Shown here one piece after another: positions 8,501 through 15,549 of a stretch of 37,327 nucleotides of DNA. A program made the position numbers and the translations under genes. Positions within the stretch are counted from its first letter, which is position 1, and each line of letters begins with the position of its first letter. The DNA comes from Bacillota bacterium (GTDB taxonomy: Bacteria; Bacillota; Clostridia; Oscillospirales; Ruminococcaceae), in assembly GCA_023388515.1 (NCBI GenBank), contig JAEWGD010000003.1:1-37327 (forward strand), in the 5' to 3' direction. The notes under the pieces are model-generated. The model did no database searches. It was not told the DNA's origin and worked only from the letters and a program-made list of their open reading frames with translations.

Positions 8501-8922
8501 AATTCATTTGTCGGAAAACCGCCATCGAACAAGAAAAACTTGTTATTTTTCCAGTCGTTTTCAGAATAAACATCAAAGCAGCAGCCGGCGGTAAAAGAGG
8601 TCTTTTTTACATCATCATAAACTTCAATGGCCACATAGCTTGAAAATCTACTATTTTCCCGAATGTAGTGAAAGCCCGATGCTTCATCGTCGCCCAGTTC
8701 ACCCAGTAAATATCCTTTTAATGAACGGTTTCCTTTTCCGTTTGCGGCTTTATTAAAAAAGCTGCCGCTGGTATCTCCCAATAAAAGCAACTGTAAGGCA
8801 TCAATAATCGTTGATTTTCCGGAAGCATTTTTACCTGTGAGAAAGTTTAGGTCTTCCAGTTCAATTAACTGATGCGAAAAATAATGCCAATGAATGAGCA
8901 GAAGTTTTTTTATCATTTTCAT
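5542..8922 (-). CDS. jetC: Wadjet SMC-like ATPase JetC
   Basis: A 1126-residue SMC/MukB-like ATPase, the motor of the Wadjet complex that extrudes DNA loops and senses small circular DNA. Visible features are Walker A GKNASGKST at residues 30-38, long Lys/Glu/Leu-rich coiled coils (about 225-490 and 690-950) around a hinge-like segment at about 500-650, the ABC signature SGGETQTPFY from residue 1018, and Walker B IIIFDEAF near 1050-1057. Both ATPase halves are complete. AGGAGG lies 7 bases before the ATG, and the start overlaps the jetB stop by 4 bases. Sampled lines here reach 48-50% GC, well above the flanks. Many open frames inside the gene on both strands are shadows. Confidence 0.95.
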   Translation of the reverse strand: MKMIKKLLLIHWHYFSHQLIELEDLNFLTGKNASGKSTIIDALQLLLLGDTSGSFFNKAANGKGNRSLKGYLLGELGDDEASGFHYIRENSRFSSYVAIEVYDDVKKTSFTAGCCFDVYSENDWKNNKFFLFDGGFPTNEFVLGKTPMSIDNLRKYLKENYSGRHYDMPESGKRFRELLYGKLGGLRTERFPSLLKKAVSFNPNDDIEQFISEFVCDKQQEVDITPMQENIRSYKQLEAEAGNLASRIELLEKIVNMHDVWKKNADDETLYHYLIDRASLEISREELFSTKQKSEALSAQLEQLLLDIETGTKRLEATRAEKSAFELKRSQNDQALSLMEMEHQINDLKKKIHDIKSEYETVTASLALFLSGWSKGIDSLFKTSDENSTLPDDASLVSLLEDTKSLAADLSKALHSFDVTNMDSIILSELCHKADTLKNHAIVMFSKLEEKQKELSKQKADLEDEEKSLESGIYKFPPYVIELRTAIQSRLRVLAKQDVDVFVLAEIAEIENDRWRGAIEGYISSQKYYLIVPDEYYKEAMRVFDSLKSQNQMYRNGIVDTAKLIRKNYTADHGSLADEISTKHSGARAYLDYLLGRVMKCENRFDLRSFHTAVTDEGLLYKNFVLTSMNPKTMAETTIGGNAIKLKLEVVKKQISEITHQIIIITGIKSTHNDITKLKSEIDIKRVTDALQSASSLPELSEILSEKQKSYDAIDRSEIEELDRNISALSDKINAQEKQIRSQSRTQGDLERQLNTISNHDIPRISTEIGEKVSAIEEKFDADWTHGVGSLRYERELSTRGNSTAIKVAFPRERSRAENARNAAWDDLVELRRSYNDKFKMGLDYKTQDNTEFENLGLELSGNQLPGYTQRISDAREKAMEEFRENCLSRLQHNIGNAENQLKDLNSVIRSRQFGEDTYRFKVSPKPDYKQFYDMIMDPMITDGGWTLFSQMFFDKYKTEVDELFSILTNDSGSLDSSDYERKVQEYTDYRTYLSFDLITEKPDGRIEHLSKTMGKKSGGETQTPFYIAVLASFVQLYRIQDKTKNTARIIIFDEAFSKMDGERIIKSIELLRKFKFQVLLSAPPDKIGDIATLVDRNLCVIRDGKRTRVVPFDPKHMEDLIDAEY

Positions 8923-9569
8923 GCTTCGTCCTCCTGAATATCCCCTTGTTCCAAATCAGTAGAGATTGATTTCAAGTCTTCCAGTTCAGCCATCATATCG
9001 TTGATGCCTTGATTGGAAACGATAGACAATATGGATGGAAAAATTAAAATACCATTCCCCTCATTGCTCCATGTGCTTTCTGTTTTTTGAATAATATTAA
9101 AATGTGTGAGAAAAAGTAAAGCCGGACGTAGCTCTGTAGACCACGAATGTTTACCCTTTTGTAAAAGACCAAAGTCGCGCATCTTCTGTACGGCAGTCGC
9201 GGTGTCTGTACGGACAATGTGCGAGCTATCCCCTTGCTCACGTCCTTCTTCATAGATCAGACGACAAATATACAAAAAAAGCGTCGTGAATTTACCGATG
9301 TTACGAGCACGATTGTGTTCCGTGGTGACAAGCGATATTACACCGTAAGTATCATCTTTTTCCAGCCTGAAATCAGCCACAGCAAAATAATCTCGCAGTA
9401 GTTCAAACATCCGCGTAGCCTTTCGGTAATCTTCACTGCGCTCTGTGTATTGCTTGTCCACCCTATATACATCGCGCACCAGATATGTGTGCGACAGTAA
9501 GTAATTGGCAAGGCGGCTGAACTCACCTTGATCATACTTTGACAGATTTTCGTATTTCTCACTCAACAT
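8919..9569 (-). CDS. jetB: Wadjet subunit JetB (MukE-like, DUF4194)
   Basis: A 216-residue protein of the DUF4194/MukE-like type. It forms tandem winged-helix domains that bind the JetA kleisin and bridge to the JetC heads. The N-terminal half (NLSKYDQGEFSRLANYLLSH) and the acidic C-terminal tail are typical in position and length. It overlaps jetA by 11 bases and jetC by 4 bases, which is a tightly coupled operon arrangement. A GGCGGAG element lies before the start, within the end of jetA. The identification rests on gene order and size together with general similarity. Confidence 0.88.
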   Translation of the reverse strand: MLSEKYENLSKYDQGEFSRLANYLLSHTYLVRDVYRVDKQYTERSEDYRKATRMFELLRDYFAVADFRLEKDDTYGVISLVTTEHNRARNIGKFTTLFLYICRLIYEEGREQGDSSHIVRTDTATAVQKMRDFGLLQKGKHSWSTELRPALLFLTHFNIIQKTESTWSNEGNGILIFPSILSIVSNQGINDMMAELEDLKSISTDLEQGDIQEDEA

Positions 9570-10965
9570 GATTCTCCGCCTTCTTTCTTGTAATAATCAT
9601 TTCCGGAATCAAATAGCCGTCTCGATCCATTCGCTTTTCTCCGACCTCTATATGATAGCCCATCCCTGTATCATGCTGGCGAATGACAGCGAGCATCAGT
9701 AGGATAAAGTCGTTGTCGTTTTCGAGATGGATATCTGAGGCAGTCACCGAAACCATTCCCTCTGCAAACAGTCCGTCAACAAAAGCGCGGATGCGCCTCA
9801 ACGGAAATCCGTTTTTTATTTGAGTCAACAAATATTCTTCTGCCACACGATCAAGCGACTCATTTTTCACTATTTCAATCGGTTCTCTGTCAACCCGCTT
9901 ACTGCGAATATTCCTATGATAAAGTGCAGCGGCATCGAAAACCTCTTGGCGATTCACTGCAATGTTACGATCCAGCATATCAGCAATATGCTCTTTGTCG
10001 CGCTCATCAGCACTCGCGAAAGCTTTTAACAATTCAGCAAGTTTGCTTTTAATTGTTTGATCTGCTGATGTTAAGTAACGAATTTTTTCAGATGTACTCT
10101 TTGTGTAAACGCTTTTCTTTTTGTCTATCTCATTAATAATGCTGCCCAAACCACGATAAGCGTCCAATATGTAGTCAATTGCGGAAAATATCTCTTTATC
10201 TGCTTCTTCCGAGTCAAAATGTTTTTTAATCGACATTGCGCGTTTACGCATTGCGTCAAGCATAGCATCATTAGCATAAATCCCGGACAGCAAACTTTGT
10301 ATAGGGTTCTGATATCGATAAAATGAATCCATTGTTTTTATGGGATGATAAATACGGTCAGAAAGCTCTGTGAACTCACCGAAATGATTTTTCAGCAACT
10401 CATTTACATCGTGCTGCTCTACCAGATCACGCAAGAAGCCACGGATGGAGTGATAAAAAGTACGTAGCATTTCATTCAGTTGTTCTGTATTGGTTTTTGC
10501 AGCTAAAACCGCTTCATACATTTGCTCATAATTCTCCGGTTTTGCGGCTAATTGCAGCGCGGAAAAAGTTGAAAATACAAGAGAATTATATTCCCTTAAA
10601 GAGTTATCACCAAGCTCACTTAGCAATTTCATCACCGGAATGGCATAGCTTTTTGGCGTGAGAATCTCAATAAAGGAGCTGTCAAGATACTCCTTTTCAA
10701 CCCATCCTGTTTTAATGAGCTTAGTCAATATGATCGTTGTTTTCACATTTGGAGTCAGACTTCCCTCAACGATATCATCTTCTTCAAGCTCAAAGACCTC
10801 GTCCTCCAGATGCGCAATTAAAGCAGAACGAAAGTCATCAAGACGGATATTCAGTTCTGTTTGAAATGAGTCGTGCAGAAGCATGAGCGCATCATAATAA
10901 ATCTCACGGTTTCCCGATGATAAAATCGAAAAAAAGTTGCCGGGGACAATGTTGAATAATCTCAT
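9559..10965 (-). CDS. jetA: Wadjet kleisin subunit JetA (DUF5716)
   Basis: A protein of about 468 residues starting MRLFNIVPGNFFSILSSG, the usual N-terminus of the JetA family (MukF-like kleisin). It links the two JetC heads and holds JetB. A GTG at 10974 would add three residues, but AAGGAG abuts that codon, whereas it stands 8 bases before the ATG at 10965, so 10965 is preferred. The gene leads the four-gene operon, and its upstream region ends at the tRNA-Arg gene. A weak promoter candidate (TTGTAC, 18 bases, TATTAG) lies roughly 20-50 bases upstream. Subunit assignment is by order, length and N-terminal similarity. Confidence 0.9.
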   Translation of the reverse strand: MRLFNIVPGNFFSILSSGNREIYYDALMLLHDSFQTELNIRLDDFRSALIAHLEDEVFELEEDDIVEGSLTPNVKTTIILTKLIKTGWVEKEYLDSSFIEILTPKSYAIPVMKLLSELGDNSLREYNSLVFSTFSALQLAAKPENYEQMYEAVLAAKTNTEQLNEMLRTFYHSIRGFLRDLVEQHDVNELLKNHFGEFTELSDRIYHPIKTMDSFYRYQNPIQSLLSGIYANDAMLDAMRKRAMSIKKHFDSEEADKEIFSAIDYILDAYRGLGSIINEIDKKKSVYTKSTSEKIRYLTSADQTIKSKLAELLKAFASADERDKEHIADMLDRNIAVNRQEVFDAAALYHRNIRSKRVDREPIEIVKNESLDRVAEEYLLTQIKNGFPLRRIRAFVDGLFAEGMVSVTASDIHLENDNDFILLMLAVIRQHDTGMGYHIEVGEKRMDRDGYLIPEMIITRKKAENHVE

Positions 10966-11227
10966 GCGTTCCACTCCTTATTATCTAATACATACGAATA
11001 TCTTTTCGGTACAACATTGCCACTTTCACTTGACAAGACAACCTTGTAATCCGTTATCAAGACCGCCTGCTGCGCTTTTTTTGATATTTATCAGTGTAAT
11101 CGTCCTTTAAATCGACGTATTCCAACTACCTGTTGAAGCCTTAGTTCCCAAAAGGTTGCCTGCACATACTTGCCTCGGCAGGCTTTTTACTGTTCTGATT
11201 AAGACTATCAAAATTGTAGTCTTTTTT
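10966..11227. other. jetA to tRNA-Arg intergenic region with two plus-strand terminator-like hairpins
   Basis: No protein gene is supported in these 262 bases. Two hairpins followed by T-runs on the plus strand lie at 11158-11188 and 11201-11228, although no plus-strand gene precedes them. A TTGACA at 11030-11035 lacks a good -10 partner. The region could hold a small RNA or old junction DNA from insertion of the jet operon. Confidence 0.4.
11158..11188 (+). terminator. terminator-like hairpin
   Basis: GCCTGC (11158-11163) pairs with GCAGGC (11178-11183), followed by TTTTT. The 14-base loop can form a smaller inner stem. The minus-strand reading lacks an immediate T-run. Confidence 0.55.
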
Positions 11228-11228
11228 T
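11201..11228 (+). terminator. terminator-like hairpin abutting the tRNA 3' end
   Basis: AAGACTA (11201-11207) pairs with TAGTCTT (11217-11223) around a 9-base loop, followed by T through 11228. On the minus strand it directly follows the tRNA CCA end, preceded by an A-run, and could also mark the 3' boundary of the tRNA transcript. Confidence 0.55.
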
Positions 11229-11303
11229 GGTCCGCCCGACAGGAGTTGAACCTGTGACGCATACGGTCGGAGCGTAACGCTCTATCCACTGAGCTACGGA
11301 CGG
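11228..11303 (-). tRNA. tRNA-Arg, anticodon CCG
   Basis: The cloverleaf reads on the minus strand. The acceptor CCGTCCG pairs with CGGGCGG (one GU pair), the D arm is GCTC/GAGC, the anticodon loop is CTCCGAC with anticodon CCG (codon CGG), the T arm is ACAGG/CCTGT with loop TTCAACT, then discriminator A and an encoded CCA. The outermost anticodon-stem pair is a T-T mismatch, but the other four pair. The 3' end faces the jet operon, which suits a tRNA-linked insertion site, although I see no second copy of the tRNA end. Confidence 0.93.
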
Positions 11304-11428
11304 ATTTAAAATAATACTTTATTTACCATAAAAATTTAGTAAATCCACTTTGATTAAGTACGAAGTTTGATATATGACGTATGAATTATACACTTAGTCA
11401 CATATGATATATATTATAGCAAATTATA

Positions 11429-11457
11429 TTGTTTTTTTCAAGTGTTTATGATATAAT
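11429..11457 (+). promoter_or_regulatory. sigma-A promoter of the YiiX-like gene
   Basis: TTGTTT (11429-11434), a 17-base spacer and TATAAT (11452-11457), about 45 bases before the ribosome binding site. Confidence 0.65.
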
Positions 11458-11515
11458 ATTAATAATGTATTCATAAAGAATAAATAGTTCAACAAAATAT
11501 GGAGTGAAGTATAAA

Positions 11516-12076
11516 ATGCAAAGTTCAATTTATCTTTTAGTAAGCCAAACAGGGACAAATATCTCTAAAGCAATTAAGCTTTTTACACGCAAGCCCTATA
11601 ATCACGCTTCTTTATCTAAAGATTTATCTCTTTCAGAAATGTATAGCTTTTGTAGAACATATAAACGCTTTCCTATACCTGCTACATTTAACAAGGAAAC
11701 TGTTGGAAAAGGTGTGCTAGGCATGTTCGGCTACATCCCTTGTGAAATATATGAAATTCCTGTTACTTATGAGCAGAAAAAAGAATTTGAATTATTAATA
11801 GAACATTTTAAATCTCATCGCCGAAACTATTCTTATAATTATTTAGGACTAGGGTCAATATTATTTAATATTAGTTATAAAAATAAAAACAAGTTTCTTT
11901 GTTCACAATTTGCTGCATATATCTTACAGCAAATAGGAGTTGAACTAAAAAAACCTGTTTCATTATGTACACCTGAAGATTTAAGGCATATGCCAAATTG
12001 TAATCTTCTTTATAAAGGTGACTTAATTCAATATTACTATGAACTTAATAAGGAATTAAAGTTTAAAGGGGCATGA
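11516..12076 (+). CDS. YiiX-like permuted NlpC/P60 (papain-fold) hydrolase
   Basis: A protein of about 186 residues resembling the permuted NlpC/P60 family (YiiX/YaeF, lecithin-retinol-acyltransferase fold). In this family the catalytic His comes first and the Cys later. His30 in the PYNHASLS segment and Cys129 in KFLCSQFAAYIL fit this pattern. These enzymes hydrolyse or transfer amide or ester bonds in cell wall or lipid; the substrate here is unknown. There is no signal peptide. The GTG at 11504 lies within the GGAGTG ribosome binding site, so the ATG at 11516 is chosen. The 3' end overlaps a convergent gene by 40 bases. Confidence 0.75.
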   Translation: MQSSIYLLVSQTGTNISKAIKLFTRKPYNHASLSKDLSLSEMYSFCRTYKRFPIPATFNKETVGKGVLGMFGYIPCEIYEIPVTYEQKKEFELLIEHFKSHRRNYSYNYLGLGSILFNISYKNKNKFLCSQFAAYILQQIGVELKKPVSLCTPEDLRHMPNCNLLYKGDLIQYYYELNKELKFKGA

Positions 12077-12378
12077 TTATTAACTTCTGATATTGCCCTA
12101 ACAATAGCTTTTAATTTTTCTGGTGAAGATATATATGTTGCAAAATAAATTGTATCATTATCTTTCAAGCCTGAAAAGTCGATACTGAGCTTATTGTTAA
12201 GGACTGATATTTCTGCACCTGTTCCTTCATTTAATTGGATGTTAAGCATTGTTATCTGTTCCCTATTCATTGTGTTATATGATTTTGTATATACTTTCAT
12301 GCAACCCCATACTAATCCATTCAGCAAAAGGTAAATTGCTATGGCAAGTATTGGGGCTTTTGATTTTCTTTTACTCAT
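12037..12378 (-). CDS. small membrane-anchored hypothetical protein
   Basis: A protein of about 113 residues with a Lys/Arg-rich start (MSKRKSK), one transmembrane helix at roughly residues 8-26 and an extracellular domain of about 80 residues. The earlier ATG at 12387 is adjacent to its AAAGG, while the ATG at 12378 has better spacing, so the latter is preferred. The gene follows spoIIP on the same strand after about 80 bases and may be co-transcribed with it. The family is not recognised. It overlaps the convergent YiiX-like gene at its 3' end. Confidence 0.6.
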   Translation of the reverse strand: MSKRKSKAPILAIAIYLLLNGLVWGCMKVYTKSYNTMNREQITMLNIQLNEGTGAEISVLNNKLSIDFSGLKDNDTIYFATYISSPEKLKAIVRAISEVNNHAPLNFNSLLSS

Positions 12379-12457
12379 TTTATCCATCCTTTTAATTTGC
12401 TTAATTTTTATAGTTTATGTATATACTATCCCTGCTTTGATGCACTTTATTACTCTA

Positions 12458-13603
12458 TTATGTCAATGAAACTAGAGCATCTGCAATAGCTTTCCCAATT
12501 AATTCACCTGAATATCTTGCCTGTTCGATTGTATTTCCATGTGAGCCTACCTCAAGTAGTAAACTGCCTGTTGTTAAATCTTGATTGTACTTTCTATAAT
12601 CGAACATGATTGGTCTAGTTAATCCAGAATAGCTACCCTCCATTTTCTGTTGAAATAGACTTGCAAGCCTGAAATTCTGCATATAATTTGGCATATTTAG
12701 TGTTCCATCATCACAACCTGAAATAATCATAACCTGTGCTGCCTTTTTACCATTAATTGTTGCAACAGGTTGCATTAAATCCCCCTCTGAAACAATGGCA
12801 TCCCTATGTACATCAAGTACGACTTTTATTGATGGATATTGTGCAAGTATTGCTTTAACTGTTTCTGCACTCCTTACATACGACCCATTGTATGATGGAT
12901 AATCATGTATTGTTGTATCATGTATTGTTGTTATACCCGCCTGTTCTAGTTGTTTTGTAATTTCATCTGCAACCATAACTACATTTTTGGTAGAATCTGT
13001 TGTACGATAATTAAAGCTATTATCATAAAAGTTTCTTTCATATGGCTCGAAACTCTCCGTTGTGTGGGTATGCATTATAAGCACCTGTGGCTCACCATTT
13101 AATTCAATTTTAAATTCTGGTTTAAGATGGCTTTCTTGAGAAAGATTGTAATTAGTGATGCTTGTATTGTTCATGACCTGTCCGCTATTTTCTAAATTGA
13201 AGTATTTATTTCCACCATATGCACCATATGAGGTTTGGACTACATTTCCACTAATATTATCAAGTCTTTCTGGATATGGTTTCACTCCTACATCTTGTAT
13301 AGCTGAGCTTTCAGTATTTATATCACTAACATAGGTTTCATCTTCAAATTCTTCCTGCCACCCAAATCCATATGAAAGAATGCTATCCTCGTAATCAGGA
13401 TATGAGTCTATTTGCTTATATTCTACTAAAGCTGAATTGCTCTCTTGTGGGCTAAATATATTAATCTTATTCGCCGCAACTGAAAGATATGAAATTCCTC
13501 TTATCGTAATTGACGCTATGAATGGTGATGACAACATTGCTAATAAGCATACACCAATCATTTTTGCTTTTCTTTTACCAAATCGTTTCAATCTTTCCAC
13601 CAC
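12458..13603 (-). CDS. spoIIP: stage II sporulation protein P (SpoIIP)
   Basis: A protein of up to 381 residues. SpoIIP is a membrane-anchored amidase/endopeptidase that, with SpoIID and SpoIIM, thins septal peptidoglycan and drives engulfment of the forespore. An N-terminal basic stretch and one transmembrane segment (about residues 15-38) precede a variable linker. The catalytic domain then shows VLIMHTHTTESF, VLDVHRDAI and LLEVGSHGNT, the conserved metal-binding and active-site blocks. Start choice is uncertain: GTG at 13603 lies too close to AAGG, while a TTG at 13591 has better spacing. In many Clostridia gpr precedes spoIIP; here it does not. The gene is strong evidence of an endospore former. 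Confidence 0.95.
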   Translation of the reverse strand: MVERLKRFGKRKAKMIGVCLLAMLSSPFIASITIRGISYLSVAANKINIFSPQESNSALVEYKQIDSYPDYEDSILSYGFGWQEEFEDETYVSDINTESSAIQDVGVKPYPERLDNISGNVVQTSYGAYGGNKYFNLENSGQVMNNTSITNYNLSQESHLKPEFKIELNGEPQVLIMHTHTTESFEPYERNFYDNSFNYRTTDSTKNVVMVADEITKQLEQAGITTIHDTTIHDYPSYNGSYVRSAETVKAILAQYPSIKVVLDVHRDAIVSEGDLMQPVATINGKKAAQVMIISGCDDGTLNMPNYMQNFRLASLFQQKMEGSYSGLTRPIMFDYRKYNQDLTTGSLLLEVGSHGNTIEQARYSGELIGKAIADALVSLT

Positions 13604-13662
13604 CTTATTATTGGATGTTTATATAATTTTATTCAATTTGATTACCAAATATACATAAGTGG

Positions 13663-13709
13663 TACAAGCATATAAAGACAATAAAATTCATATATTTACA
13701 ATGCTTGTA
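13663..13709. promoter_or_regulatory. inverted repeat and -10 element between spoIIP and the deacetylase gene
   Basis: TACAAGCAT (13663-13671) is repeated inverted as ATGCTTGTA (13701-13709). The right arm overlaps a TATAAT (13708-13713) that would serve the plus-strand deacetylase gene, although its -35 is poor. A shared operator for the two divergent genes is possible but only inferred. Confidence 0.4.
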
Positions 13710-13737
13710 TAATATTTTATGAAGGGTGTTTGTACTT

Positions 13738-14622
13738 ATGTATAGTTGTTTTAAAATTAAAAGGTTTTTTAAATTAGTTATTTGTGATGTAGTAGTAATT
13801 TTGTTTATAACTGTTATTATGAACTTTAATAAGGATAAGTGGTTTGCTTTTGACAATAACTCGGATGAAAAGATTTCCCTTCCAGTTATTATGTATCATT
13901 TGATTTCTGAAAATCCATCTAAATTAGGTGATTATGTTGTATCTCCCCAAACTATTGAGAATGATTTTAGATTCCTTAAGGAAAATGGGTATGAAGCTGT
14001 TTTGGTTGAAGATTTGTTAAATTATATAAACGGTGATATACCTCTACCTGAAAACCCTGTTATAATCACCTTTGATGACGGATATTATAATAATATGGTA
14101 TATTTGCTCCCCCTATTAGAAAAATATGATATGAAAGCTATTATATCGATTGTTGGCAGCTATACTGAACGGGACTCAAAAAGTAAAGAACCACCAAATG
14201 TTAACTATTCATATTTAACATGGGAAGATATTTCAGCACTAACTAAAACTGATCTTATCGAAATTGGCAACCACACCTATGACTTACATACATCGGATAT
14301 AAGAAAAGGTTCGTGCATTATGAATGGTGAGTCAGAAGAGCAATATAGACAAATATTTAAAAACAATGTTGGTTTATTGCAGTCAGAACTGTTCATGAAT
14401 TCAGGGGTTATGCCTATTACATTTACATATCCATATGGGTTTGATTGTGAAGAAAGTGTTCCAATCCTAAAAGAACTTGGATTTAAAGCAACTTTTACTT
14501 GTCGTGAAAGACCTAATTATATTTCCAAAGATGAAAATTCACTGTATGGTTTGAACAGATACAATAGACCAAATGGAGTATCAACAGAGGAATTTATGTC
14601 AAATTTGTTAGCTGAAAAATAA
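13738..14622 (+). CDS. membrane-anchored polysaccharide deacetylase (NodB/CE4 family)
   Basis: A protein of about 294 residues with an N-terminal transmembrane anchor (residues 10-30) and an external NodB homology domain. It would remove N-acetyl groups from peptidoglycan or another surface glycan. The CE4 motifs are present: TFDDGYYNN with Asp113/Asp114, and NHTYDLH with the metal-binding His179 and His184. The start at 13738 has GAAGGGTG at good spacing; the GTG at 13726 overlaps that element. It is divergent from spoIIP across a 134-base region, so a sporulation or envelope role is plausible but unproven. Confidence 0.9.
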   Translation: MYSCFKIKRFFKLVICDVVVILFITVIMNFNKDKWFAFDNNSDEKISLPVIMYHLISENPSKLGDYVVSPQTIENDFRFLKENGYEAVLVEDLLNYINGDIPLPENPVIITFDDGYYNNMVYLLPLLEKYDMKAIISIVGSYTERDSKSKEPPNVNYSYLTWEDISALTKTDLIEIGNHTYDLHTSDIRKGSCIMNGESEEQYRQIFKNNVGLLQSELFMNSGVMPITFTYPYGFDCEESVPILKELGFKATFTCRERPNYISKDENSLYGLNRYNRPNGVSTEEFMSNLLAEK

Positions 14623-14645
14623 TTTTAATTTATGAGGATTGTTAA

Positions 14646-15068
14646 ATGAAAAAGAAAAGTATTTTATTTAAATTATTTGTAATTATTTTGCCGATTACCA
14701 CTATCGTCCTTATTTATGGTGCAGTAAAGTTATATAAACAATATATTTATAGTATTGAATTCCCCTGTATATTTAATCTTTTTACAGGATTTTTCTGCCC
14801 AGGTTGTGGCAATACAAGAAGTATTATCGCATTAGTTAATAGGCATATAATTTTATCAATAAGATACAACCCATTTATTTTTCTTGCATTAGTTTTCTTA
14901 GCTTTACTATACATAGAGCTTTTTACTTCAACTTTTTATGTGCATAAAAAAATAATTCCCAGAAGCAACAAATTTTTATTCGTTACTTTGGGAATTATGA
15001 TTATTTATTATTTTATAAGAAATCTCATACCAATACTAATGATACCTTATTGTTCTTATTTACCTTGA
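14646..15068 (+). CDS. DUF2752 membrane protein
   Basis: A 140-residue protein with three to four hydrophobic segments and the DUF2752 signature FCPGCGNTRSI (about residues 50-60). The function of the family is unknown. It follows the deacetylase gene by 23 bases on the same strand, so the two probably share a transcript. Its end overlaps the convergent DUF4190 gene by 13 bases. DUF2752 and DUF4190 genes are often neighbours in Firmicutes, which hints at a shared membrane role. Confidence 0.85.
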   Translation: MKKKSILFKLFVIILPITTIVLIYGAVKLYKQYIYSIEFPCIFNLFTGFFCPGCGNTRSIIALVNRHIILSIRYNPFIFLALVFLALLYIELFTSTFYVHKKIIPRSNKFLFVTLGIMIIYYFIRNLIPILMIPYCSYLP

Positions 15069-15505
15069 TTGTAACTATCAACATATCCACGCATAAACTC
15101 ATCTGCATCAAATGCTTCTTTTCCATACTTTTCTTCATACTTTAAAATAAAGTCTGGGATTTCACCATCTTCTTCATATTCACTAACTATTTCTTCTGAA
15201 TTTTCATATAGATAAAGGAAATCTTCCATCTCATCTTTAAATGATAATAACATTACTATCGACAAAATTATTCCTAATCCACCAGTGATAATACCAGCGA
15301 TAGCCATACCTTTTCCGTTTCTTTTACCAATAAGTACAATTATAGCAAGAATAATTGCTATAGGTCCGAGCACAAAGCTTCCACAAGCACAAAATAAAAC
15401 TAAACCAATAATACCAAGTACAAGCGATGCTATCGCCATTCCTTTTCCACCTGTTTGTTGTGGTGGTTCCATCATTCCCTGTGAGTAGTAACCATTGTTT
15501 TCCAT
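15056..15505 (-). CDS. DUF4190 membrane protein
   Basis: A protein of about 149 residues: a Gln/Pro-rich N-terminus (MENNGYYSQGMMEPPQQ), two hydrophobic hairpins each preceded by a GKGMAIA motif, which is the DUF4190 hallmark, and an acidic C-terminal tail of about 50 residues. Function is unknown. The upstream ATG at 15523 begins with its own purine-rich GAGGGA, so the ATG at 15505 is preferred. It lies behind a second DUF4190 gene on the same strand (44-base gap), making a probable two-gene operon. Confidence 0.85.
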   Translation of the reverse strand: MENNGYYSQGMMEPPQQTGGKGMAIASLVLGIIGLVLFCACGSFVLGPIAIILAIIVLIGKRNGKGMAIAGIITGGLGIILSIVMLLSFKDEMEDFLYLYENSEEIVSEYEEDGEIPDFILKYEEKYGKEAFDADEFMRGYVDSYNQGK

Positions 15506-15549
15506 AGAATTTCCCTCTTTCATAATAATTATATTTAAAAATTAACGAC

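Noticed and set aside
11107..11289. Minus-strand 60-codon frame
   Set aside because: It overlaps the tRNA-Arg gene and has no binding site.
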